From an uncultured Clostridia bacterium (lineage in GTDB: Bacteria; Bacillota; Clostridia; Christensenellales; CAG-314), in NCBI GenBank assembly GCA_947570215.1, contig CANOTO010000005.1, forward strand, positions 1-64,000: a stretch of 64,000 nt of DNA, in the 5' to 3' direction. Positions 16,527 to 24,037 of this stretch are shown piece by piece (within the stretch, counting starts at the first letter, position 1; each line of letters begins with the position of its first letter). A model generated the notes under the pieces. It ran no database searches. It was not told the DNA's origin and was given only the letters and a program-made list of their open reading frames with translations. Both the position numbers and the translations under genes were made by a program.

Positions 16527-17048
16527 TTACTTTTTCGTTTTATTGACTTCTTCCTTCTTCGGCTTCTTGCCTTGAAAAAACATAAACCATATATTAAATA
16601 CTAATGAACCAATGCACAAAACTGTCAAAACTATCGCACCCACCACAGAGAGTCCCATACTGGTTTTATCGCCTACTATGATGCTATTTCCTTCTCCATC
16701 AATATAGATATTGACTTTTTTTCCTATATAACTTTCCGCTTCTTTTTGATACATATTTGATTTCACTATACCGTGGTATTCTATACCGTTTTCATCTATA
16801 TATTGATACCAAACCACATAGGACTTTGTGTTATTGTAACTTCCTCCGCCGGCGTCATTCGTAACCCAAACAATCTCTGCTTCGGCAATTACTCCTCCGT
16901 CAATCGCACTTTGTCTTCCTTTTTCTTCCCAACAGCCATACCAAAGCCTTCCTGCACCGACGCACAATACCAATGTCAAAACAATAAAAGGTATATACAC
17001 TAACAATATATCCAATCTCTTTTTTGTTTCAACTTTCAATTTGCTCAC
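16527..17048 (-). CDS. DUF3592-like membrane protein
   Basis: The 173-residue product has transmembrane helices near both ends (about 13-35 and 130-155) around an extracytoplasmic beta-rich domain with YVVWYQYIDENGIEYHGIV and GKKVNIYIDGEGNS, the layout of DUF3592 proteins. The start is a GTG at 17048. It lies 71 bases after the alpha/beta hydrolase gene in the same direction, and both are noticeably AT-rich, suggesting joint acquisition. Function is unknown. Confidence 0.6.
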   Translation of the reverse strand: MSKLKVETKKRLDILLVYIPFIVLTLVLCVGAGRLWYGCWEEKGRQSAIDGGVIAEAEIVWVTNDAGGGSYNNTKSYVVWYQYIDENGIEYHGIVKSNMYQKEAESYIGKKVNIYIDGEGNSIIVGDKTSMGLSVVGAIVLTVLCIGSLVFNIWFMFFQGKKPKKEEVNKTKK

Positions 17049-17119
17049 CTTATCAATACTTTGCCTTTTATTATTTTGTTGGCTTATCTTCGTATTAGAA
17101 CGCTGAATTGGAATTTATC

Positions 17120-18190
17120 TTACAAGTTAGAATTATAAAAAGTTATTATTCTATCAAATAGTTCATTATCCAATCCATTGCAATAAATTTCTCTGTCAAG
17201 GTACTTTTGGACATACTCAATTCTTTCTTCAAGCGACAGCGTCCGTCCACTGAAGTAATTACTGCATTCCTCATAAAAACGATTCATATAATTTATGTAT
17301 TCATCAGAATTGAGTATGTTCATATGCCCTTTGTTTTCATATTGTATGAACTCAAATCGTTCATCGCCTGCGTATTGTTTATAATAGACATCATAACCAT
17401 ATTCAATAGGCACAGTGGTGTCATCGTTACTGTGTGCAATTAATACGCCGCACTTTGAGTTTGAAAATCCATTAAGAGCATCGGCTGATGAATATTTTCC
17501 GCACTTAATTCGTTCAATCGAGTTAACATAGGGCATCATAAAATCAATAAGCCCGCCAACCATCTCTTGCCCTTGCGCCCTGATAAGATCCCCCGATCGA
17601 TTAAATCCCGCAATAGCGGCAATGGCTTTAACTTCGGGGTGATAATTTAAGACTGCGCTAACACAGTAACCGCCCCAACTATGTCCCCACAGCATGATTG
17701 GCAAATCTTTCACTTCATCTATTTTCTGTAAATAGTCAATCGCATAGCTTAAATCTGCCACGCCTTGCGGAATACCATTTACTCCGTTTCCTTCGCTTTC
17801 GTCATTTCCCGTTGCATCATAGGCAAATACATCGTACCCGTGCTTAGCAAAATAATAAGCAACATCCATATAACTGTTATGTCCGCCGCCGCCAAAGCCG
17901 TGAGCAATTACGACAACACCTTGCGCATCGACTCTATCTACATAGTAACGATATCCGACAAGCTTTATTCCGTTATTTGAAGTAAATTCATGTCTGTCAG
18001 CTTTGAGTCCGTCAAAATCATCAAGATTAAATTTCCAATATTCCGTAGTTTCATACCTTACATTAAAGACACTATTATACAGAATTGCCCCGACTGTGAA
18101 TGGTGCAACCAAAAATACAATCAATATCAATACTGCCGTCACGATTGATGCAATAATGATTTTCTTTTTTGTTTTCTTCTGAATTGACAT
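17120..18190 (-). CDS. Membrane-anchored alpha/beta hydrolase
   Basis: The 356-residue protein begins with a single transmembrane anchor (about 10-32) followed by an alpha/beta hydrolase domain. Visible elements are the oxyanion region VVVIAHGFGGGGHNS, the nucleophile elbow GHSWGG, the acid in HSNDDTTVP and the catalytic His in NKGHMNI. The substrate is unknown; esterase or lipase activity on the outer membrane face is inferred. AAGGAT precedes the ATG. Its promoter (18260-18288) is a good SigA match. Composition is AT-rich relative to neighbours. Confidence 0.85.
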   Translation of the reverse strand: MSIQKKTKKKIIIASIVTAVLILIVFLVAPFTVGAILYNSVFNVRYETTEYWKFNLDDFDGLKADRHEFTSNNGIKLVGYRYYVDRVDAQGVVVIAHGFGGGGHNSYMDVAYYFAKHGYDVFAYDATGNDESEGNGVNGIPQGVADLSYAIDYLQKIDEVKDLPIMLWGHSWGGYCVSAVLNYHPEVKAIAAIAGFNRSGDLIRAQGQEMVGGLIDFMMPYVNSIERIKCGKYSSADALNGFSNSKCGVLIAHSNDDTTVPIEYGYDVYYKQYAGDERFEFIQYENKGHMNILNSDEYINYMNRFYEECSNYFSGRTLSLEERIEYVQKYLDREIYCNGLDNELFDRIITFYNSNL

Positions 18191-18259
18191 AAAAATCTAT
18201 ATCCTTGTCCTCTAAATTACTGTTTATAATCGCAAGCGATTGCTTCGTAGCGTACAATC

Positions 18260-18288
18260 ATTATATCACGAAAAATGAAAGAACGCAA
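18260..18288 (-). promoter_or_regulatory. Promoter of the alpha/beta hydrolase gene
   Basis: On the minus strand: TTGCGT (18288-18283), 17-base spacer, TATAAT (18265-18260). The leader contains a small hairpin AATCGCTTGCGATT. Confidence 0.75.
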
Positions 18289-18376
18289 ACCATTGAATTT
18301 TGCGGGAAATATAAAACATATCTATATCTCACTATGCTACGAGTAGCATAATTCGTACACAAAAAAAGCAGAGAAA

Positions 18377-18399
18377 AGGCACAGCTTAACGCTATGCCT
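18377..18399 (-). terminator. Terminator of the EamA transporter gene
   Basis: AGGCA-AGC pairs with GCT-TGCCT with one mismatch; on the minus strand the stem is followed by TTTTC. Confidence 0.55.
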
Positions 18400-18474
18400 A
18401 AATCTTTTTATTTGCGTTTTATTAAATTCCCTATGCGAATTACCGTAAACCGCAAGGTCTTTTTTTCGCATTTT

Positions 18475-19458
18475 TTATTCCGTCGAATGGCTGTCGTCGG
18501 CTTCTGCGCCGTTTTCGCCGTCCGCTTCCGCGTGCGTTTTCTTTTTCGCGCGGCTAGACATGACGGCGGGTATCACTTCCATAATTATCACCGCGGTTAT
18601 AACCAGTAATCCGCCGACCAACGTATTCCATCTAAACGCTTCTATGCCGCAAGCAACGGACAGAAGTGCGCCGATTGGGGATTCGCACGCCAATATAAGC
18701 GATGTTTCCGTTGCATTCAGGCGGTTTTGCGCGTAAGTCTGCGCGTAGTATGCAAACGCCGTACCGCCGAGCGTGATCACTATCAGCCGCCATACGCAGT
18801 AGCCGGTGTCGAAGCTGATTGCAGCGTAATTTTTGCTTTCGAATATCGCGGTATACAGTACAAACAGTACCGCCGCGAACGCGCATTGCCACACCGTCAT
18901 ATTCACCGTATTCGCGCCCTTTTTCAGCGCATAATCCGTCCAAGCTATTTGCGAAGCGAACAGTATTGCTCCCGCCAATGTAAGCAGATCTCCGATAACC
19001 GTTGGTTTGTCCTGTTCTTCGGTAAAAAAGTTCAGTATCGCAAGTCCCGCCAAGGCTACGAAAACGCCTGCGAACATAATCCAACTCGGGCGTTTTTTCA
19101 GTAATATCCAAGCGACAAACGGTACGAAAATTATGTAAGAAGCGGTAAAAAAGCCGTTGTGCGAAGGAGTAGACGAGCGTAATCCGTATATTTGCAGGGT
19201 AAATCCGGCAAACAGCATAGATCCGCCTATCAACCCGAACAATATCGTCTTTCTGTCGAATTTCAGTTTTTTGCAGAATATGACGGCAAGAATTATCGCC
19301 GACACTCCGAAACGCGTTGCGTTTATAAGATTGGGCGCTCCGTAAAACGCCGAGCTTAACAATTGATCGTTAAGCACGAACCCCGCTCCCCAAAATATTG
19401 CCGTCATAGACAGCATTATCAATCCGAGCAAATGCCCTTTGTCTTTTTTTACACGCAT
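18475..19458 (-). CDS. EamA (DMT superfamily) transporter
   Basis: The 327-residue protein has about ten transmembrane helices in two EamA repeats, each opening with the typical helix (MLSMTAIFWGAGFVLNDQ; LLTLAGAILFASQIAWTDY), and a charged C-terminal tail. DMT carriers export or import small metabolites; the substrate is unknown. GAGG precedes ATG 19458. The gene is preceded by a promoter, a compact folded leader and an intrinsic terminator, so its expression is probably controlled by premature termination. Confidence 0.88.
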   Translation of the reverse strand: MRVKKDKGHLLGLIMLSMTAIFWGAGFVLNDQLLSSAFYGAPNLINATRFGVSAIILAVIFCKKLKFDRKTILFGLIGGSMLFAGFTLQIYGLRSSTPSHNGFFTASYIIFVPFVAWILLKKRPSWIMFAGVFVALAGLAILNFFTEEQDKPTVIGDLLTLAGAILFASQIAWTDYALKKGANTVNMTVWQCAFAAVLFVLYTAIFESKNYAAISFDTGYCVWRLIVITLGGTAFAYYAQTYAQNRLNATETSLILACESPIGALLSVACGIEAFRWNTLVGGLLVITAVIIMEVIPAVMSSRAKKKTHAEADGENGAEADDSHSTE

Positions 19459-19473
19459 ATTTTCCTCAACTAT

Positions 19474-19568
19474 AAAAAAGCGACAGCAACTAATATTAGT
19501 CTGTCGTTCCGTCTCTTAGGCGAACGGACAAGGGATTTCTCCCACGTTTCCTAAGGTTATTTATTTTC
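19474..19568 (-). ncRNA. Riboswitch-like leader with aptamer fold and terminator upstream of the EamA gene
   Basis: Reading the minus strand, a compact fold is closed by CTTAGG (19555-19550) with CCTAAG (19520-19515), encloses AACG/CGTT, and is capped by GGGA-GAAA-TCCC. Downstream, CGACAG plus ACTAAT (19506-19495) pairs with ATTAGT plus CTGTCG (19494-19481), followed by six T ending at 19474. An alternative helix pairs GTCCGTTC inside the aptamer with GAACGAC overlapping the terminator stem, giving an either/or switch. Ligand unknown; guanidine-type leaders are one candidate because they precede small exporters, but the consensus was not checked. Confidence 0.62.
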
Positions 19569-19574
19569 GGTATT

Positions 19575-19603
19575 ATTATATGCTGATTTGCGGATTTTGT
19601 CAA
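19575..19603 (-). promoter_or_regulatory. Promoter of the EamA transcription unit
   Basis: On the minus strand: TTGACA (19603-19598), 17-base spacer, TATAAT (19580-19575), a full consensus match. Confidence 0.88.
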
Positions 19604-19675
19604 CTTTTTTAGCCGACGCTTTCGTGCTGCCAATCGCTTGCGTGCGTTTATTCGTCTAACGCGAAAAAATAAATA

Positions 19676-19704
19676 TTGCTATTTCAATATTAGCGTAGTA
19701 TAAT
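19676..19704 (+). promoter_or_regulatory. Promoter of the YhhN gene
   Basis: TTGCTA (19676-19681), 17-base spacer, TATAAT (19699-19704). Confidence 0.78.
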
Positions 19705-19770
19705 ATGGTAAAAGTAAACGCTCGTTTGCTTTTGAAAGCCGCATGCTCGCGGCAGGTTTAAGGAGAAGAT

Positions 19771-20424
19771 ATGGCGCTGAAAATAACCGCAGTAACGGTG
19801 TACGCGTTGCTTACCGCTACGCTCGCGTTGCTTAAAGGTCTCAAGGTGGACAGCCGCGGCCGCGGCGCGGTCAAGATGATAACCGCGGCGATATTCGTGT
19901 CAGTTGGTATTTACGGCTGCGTAACCAACGGCGAAGAATACGGCTTTGTACTTGTAATAGGATTGGCGTTCGCGTTTTTGGGCGATTTGTTTTTGGTATT
20001 TATGAACAAACGCGCGTTGTTTATTTCGGGCGTTATCAGCTTCAGCTGCGCAAGTTTGACGTTTACGGTTTATGCCGTTTTGCGTTTCGGCTTTCAGTGG
20101 TGGGCGTTGCTGCCTTTTGCGCTGCTGTGTTTTGTAAGCGTTCTTTGTCAGGTAAAAAAGGTTTACGATTTCGGCAGCTGCGCGGCGTATCTCAATGTTT
20201 ATACAGTGTTGGTAACACTCTGCGGCTGCACGGGCTTGGTATTACTGTTCAAGAGCGCGGACGTTAACGTTATTCTGTTCGGAATCGGATGTCTTGCGTA
20301 TATGCTCAGCGACGTATGCCTGGGACTGTATTTGTACAAGCTTCGCCACCGCTGGGTGGACATAATCAACACCCTGCTTTATTTCCCGGGATTATTCCTG
20401 ATCGCATTCAGTTTGATTGTTTGA
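19771..20424 (+). CDS. YhhN/TMEM86 family membrane protein
   Basis: The 217-residue product has eight predicted transmembrane helices. It carries the family's conserved acidic motifs, FAFLGDLFLVFM and YMLSDVCLGLY, and the C-terminal NTLLYFPGLFLIAFS segment. Animal TMEM86 members are lysoplasmalogenases; the bacterial role is likely related lipid hydrolysis but is not established here. AAGGAG lies seven bases before the ATG. It is a single-gene unit with its own promoter and terminator. Confidence 0.82.
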   Translation: MALKITAVTVYALLTATLALLKGLKVDSRGRGAVKMITAAIFVSVGIYGCVTNGEEYGFVLVIGLAFAFLGDLFLVFMNKRALFISGVISFSCASLTFTVYAVLRFGFQWWALLPFALLCFVSVLCQVKKVYDFGSCAAYLNVYTVLVTLCGCTGLVLLFKSADVNVILFGIGCLAYMLSDVCLGLYLYKLRHRWVDIINTLLYFPGLFLIAFSLIV

Positions 20425-20455
20425 CGCGGAGTTCAAGTTTGCCGCAATAAATCCT

Positions 20456-20482
20456 ACGCCCGAATTGTTTCGGGCGTTTTTT
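20456..20482 (+). terminator. Intrinsic terminator of the YhhN gene
   Basis: ACGCCCGAA (20456-20464) pairs with TTCGGGCGT (20469-20477), followed by six T. Confidence 0.9.
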
Positions 20483-20531
20483 ATAGCATAATTTAGTCTT
20501 TGCAAGTCAAATAACAGTATTGTGTTATCTT

Positions 20532-20560
20532 TTGTCGCTTAAAAGTAACATTAGTATAAT
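20532..20560 (+). promoter_or_regulatory. Promoter of the glycogen/maltodextrin operon
   Basis: TTGTCG (20532-20537), 17-base spacer, TATAAT (20555-20560). A leader of about 125 bases, AT-rich with a weak hairpin, precedes malQ. Confidence 0.75.
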
Positions 20561-20692
20561 ATTTATATCCTTAATTTTCAAATTAAAATCAAAAATATTC
20601 GTTTTAATATTGATTTTGGCAAAGTGTAGTGATAAAATATTTGATATAAGATTATTATCGTATTGTTTGTACGGTTATAGGAGAAAGTTTTA

Positions 20693-22165
20693 ATGAGATC
20701 CGGCGGAATTTTATTGCATATTACATCTTTGCCGTCTACGCGCGGCGTAGGAACGCTTGCGGACGCGGACAGGTTTATCGACTTTTTGCGCGAAGCCAAT
20801 CAGGAGTATTGGCAGATTTTGCCGGTTACTCCTACCGATTTCGTCAACTCGCCCTACGCAAGCCCTTCGGCGTTTGCAGGCAATACCCTGTTCATCGACG
20901 ACGACGAATTGGCGGCTTCGGGGTTGGTTTCGGAACGCACGGTTATGAGCGGAAAGACGGCGCGCGGCAACGATTACGGCTACGCGATATATCACAAGGA
21001 CGTAACGCTTCGCGAGGCGTTCGATAGTTTCATCAAGCGCGATCCCGACAGGGACTATGCGGATTTTTGCCGCCTAAACGCCTATTGGTTGGATGACTAC
21101 GCGTTGTTTTGCGCGTTAAAGAAGCATTTCGGCGGAAAATCTTGGTTGGAGTGGTCGGACGAAAACGCGCGCATGCGCGACGCGCAAACGCTTGCAAAGT
21201 ACCGCGATACGCTGTCCGACGAAATAGACTTCGTAACGTTTTGTCAGTACGTGTTTCACAAGCAATGGCGCAAGTTCCGCGCCAAGCTTCAAGCCAACGG
21301 CATAAAACTGATTGGCGACATTCCCATTTACGTCGCGTACGATTCCTCCGACGTTTGGGCGCACTCGGAGCTGTTCGATCTTACCAAGGACAGACGTCCG
21401 CATCACGTAGCGGGCGTTCCTCCCGACTATTTTTCACAGGACGGTCAGCTGTGGGGCAATCCGCTTTACGACTGGGACGCGATGAAGAAGGACGGCTACG
21501 ACTGGTGGATAAAACGCGTCCGCAAATGCGCTGAAATGTTCGACGTGCTGCGTATAGACCATTTTCGTGCGTTCGACAGCTACTATTCCATAAAATACGG
21601 CGAGCTTACCGCGCGCAAGGGACAGTGGAAGAAGGGCGTGGGCTATGAATTTTTGAAAATAATTCAAGCTTCCGTTCCGGAGCTTACTATAATTGCCGAA
21701 GATCTCGGCGACATTCCGCAAAGCGTATTGGAATTAAGGGATAAGTGCGGTCTTGCGGGAATGAAGATAGTTCAGTTCGCCTACGACGGCAATCCTAACA
21801 ACGCGTTTTTGCCGCAGAATTACAACGAGCACTGCGTTGCTTATTTGGGCACGCATGATAACGATACCACGGTCGGCTGGTGGAATACGCTTGCCGACTG
21901 GCAAAAGGAAACGGTTACAAGACTCAGCAACGTCGGCGGTTCGGATATTTCGTGGGAGCTTATAACCCGTCTTGCGGAAAGCAGGGCGGAGCTGGTTATT
22001 TACTCCTTGCAGGATATCGTCGGCGACGGCTCCGAAAGCAGAATGAATATTCCGGGGACGTTAGGCTGTTGGAAGTATATGGCAAATCGCGGTGATTTGT
22101 CCGCCGAAAACGTAAAAAAATTACGCGCGCTCACGTTAAAGACGGGGCGTTGCGGCAATAATTAG
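20693..22165 (+). CDS. malQ: 4-alpha-glucanotransferase (amylomaltase)
   Basis: MalQ (GH77) transfers maltodextrin segments between chains. The 490-residue protein begins with GGILLHITSLPSTRGVGTL and contains the nucleophile region VLRIDHFRAF, the acid/base IIAEDLG and the third carboxylate region GTHDNDT, as well as PYASPSAFAGN. Length and motifs are those of a single-domain bacterial enzyme. It is first in malQ-glgB-glgP-GH13, with an 11-base gap to glgB. GGAG precedes the start. Confidence 0.95.
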   Translation: MRSGGILLHITSLPSTRGVGTLADADRFIDFLREANQEYWQILPVTPTDFVNSPYASPSAFAGNTLFIDDDELAASGLVSERTVMSGKTARGNDYGYAIYHKDVTLREAFDSFIKRDPDRDYADFCRLNAYWLDDYALFCALKKHFGGKSWLEWSDENARMRDAQTLAKYRDTLSDEIDFVTFCQYVFHKQWRKFRAKLQANGIKLIGDIPIYVAYDSSDVWAHSELFDLTKDRRPHHVAGVPPDYFSQDGQLWGNPLYDWDAMKKDGYDWWIKRVRKCAEMFDVLRIDHFRAFDSYYSIKYGELTARKGQWKKGVGYEFLKIIQASVPELTIIAEDLGDIPQSVLELRDKCGLAGMKIVQFAYDGNPNNAFLPQNYNEHCVAYLGTHDNDTTVGWWNTLADWQKETVTRLSNVGGSDISWELITRLAESRAELVIYSLQDIVGDGSESRMNIPGTLGCWKYMANRGDLSAENVKKLRALTLKTGRCGNN

Positions 22166-22175
22166 GGGGAGCGAA

Positions 22176-24023
22176 ATGTCACAATTTACCGAATTTTATA
22201 ACGGCGACTCCGCAAATGCCTACGAACTGTTGGGTTGTCACAGGGTTTCCGACGGGCTCTACCGTTTTGCCGTGTGGGCTCCCAACGCCAAGGACGTGTG
22301 CGTAGTGGGCGATTTCAACAATTGGCTCGTTCATCACGACAAACTGACGCTTATCGACGGCATTTGGCAGACCGAGTTGGAAGCAAGGGACGGCGACTGC
22401 TATAAGTACGCCGTAACCACGCAGTCGGGGACGATTTTATACAAAGCCGACCCATACGCGCGCTACGCCGAAGTACGCCCCGAAACGGCAAGCAGAATAT
22501 TCGACCCTTCCGACCCTTTCGTCTTTACCGACGAAAAGTGGGTAGAAAAGCAGAAAAAGAAAAATATTTACAAAAGCCCCGTCAGCATCTACGAAGTCCA
22601 CGCAGGTTCTTGGCGCAGACATTACGACGGACGAATGTATTCCTACCGCGATTTGGCTAAGTATCTCGTTCCGTACGTCAAGAAGGCGGGCTATACTCAC
22701 GTTGAGTTTATGCCCCTTGCCGAGCATCCGCTCGACGCGTCTTGGGGGTATCAGGTTACAGGTTTTTACGCCCCTACAAGCCGCTTCGGCACGCCCGACG
22801 ATCTCAAATATCTTATCAATCAGTTTCACAAGGCGGGCATAGGAGTAATTTTGGACTGGGTTCCCGCGCATTTCTGCAAGGACGCGCACGGGTTGATAGA
22901 ATTTGACGGCACCTGCTGTTACGAGTCATCGGACGAGTTTAGAAAGGAACACAAAAGCTGGGGAACGCGTATTTTCGATTATTCGCGTTACGAAGTGCAG
23001 AGCTTTCTCGTGTCCAACGCGCTGTATTGGCTCAAAGAGTTTCACTTCGACGGCTTGCGCGTAGACGCCGTGGCAAGTATGCTCTATCTCGACTACGACA
23101 GGCGCGACGGTCAGTGGCGACCCAACAAGTGGGGCGGTAAGGAAAATTTAGAAGCGATAGATTTTCTTCGCAAGCTGTCCTGCAAGGTGTTCGAGGTCTG
23201 TCCGTACGCTTTGTTTATAGCGGAAGAATCGACGGCATTCCCCAAGGTTACTCATCCCACCTACGTAGGCGGACTTGGCTTTAACTACAAGTGGAATATG
23301 GGCTGGATGAACGACGTTTTATCCTATATGCAGTCGGATACGCTGTGGCGCGCGGAAAAGCACAACAAGCTTACCTTTTCTATGTGCTACGCTTACAGCG
23401 AAAACTATGTTCTGCCCTTATCTCACGACGAAGTGGTTCATATGAAGGGCAGTCTTATCAACAAGATGTTCGGCGAGTACGATACCAAGTTTGCCCAGTT
23501 AAAGACGCTTCTCGGCTTCCAATACGCACATCCCGGCAAAAAGCTCGGTTTTATGGGCGTAGAGCTTGCGCAGTGGAACGAGTGGAGCGAACAGCGTGAG
23601 CTCGATTGGTCGTTGCTTACCTATCCCAAGCACGATTCGCACAGACATTTTGTTGCGGAGCTAAACAAGGCGTATAAGAAGTATAAGCCGCTGTATCAAA
23701 ACGATTCTACTTGGGACGGCTTCAAATGGCTGCTTGCCGACGACTCCAAGAACAGCGTAATAGCCTTCGAGCGCATAGACAGGCGCGGCAACGTTGTAAT
23801 GGCTGTAATAAATTTCAGCCTGTACGATTATTTCAAGTACGGTTTTACGGCCGACTCGGGAGAATATCAACTTGTTCTCAATAGTGACGATTTGCGCTTC
23901 GGCGGTCGCGGAATTATTACGGATACCGCCGTCACGACGGACGAAAACGGTTATTTGGAGCTGACCATTCCCGCTTCGAGCGTTCAATATTTTTACAAGC
24001 CAGCAACGGCAAAACATAAATAA
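22176..24023 (+). CDS. glgB: 1,4-alpha-glucan branching enzyme
   Basis: GlgB introduces alpha-1,6 branches into glycogen. The 615-residue product has an N-terminal CBM48 domain (FAVWAPNAKDVCVVGDFNNW), a GH13 barrel with nucleophile Asp in FDGLRVDAVASML, general acid Glu in FIAEEST and the PLSHDEVVH motif, and a C-terminal beta domain. It lacks the extra N-terminal module of long-form enzymes. GGGGG is the ribosome site. The neighbours are malQ and glgP. Confidence 0.95.
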   Translation: MSQFTEFYNGDSANAYELLGCHRVSDGLYRFAVWAPNAKDVCVVGDFNNWLVHHDKLTLIDGIWQTELEARDGDCYKYAVTTQSGTILYKADPYARYAEVRPETASRIFDPSDPFVFTDEKWVEKQKKKNIYKSPVSIYEVHAGSWRRHYDGRMYSYRDLAKYLVPYVKKAGYTHVEFMPLAEHPLDASWGYQVTGFYAPTSRFGTPDDLKYLINQFHKAGIGVILDWVPAHFCKDAHGLIEFDGTCCYESSDEFRKEHKSWGTRIFDYSRYEVQSFLVSNALYWLKEFHFDGLRVDAVASMLYLDYDRRDGQWRPNKWGGKENLEAIDFLRKLSCKVFEVCPYALFIAEESTAFPKVTHPTYVGGLGFNYKWNMGWMNDVLSYMQSDTLWRAEKHNKLTFSMCYAYSENYVLPLSHDEVVHMKGSLINKMFGEYDTKFAQLKTLLGFQYAHPGKKLGFMGVELAQWNEWSEQRELDWSLLTYPKHDSHRHFVAELNKAYKKYKPLYQNDSTWDGFKWLLADDSKNSVIAFERIDRRGNVVMAVINFSLYDYFKYGFTADSGEYQLVLNSDDLRFGGRGIITDTAVTTDENGYLELTIPASSVQYFYKPATAKHK

Positions 24024-24037
24024 CGGAGTATATAACT

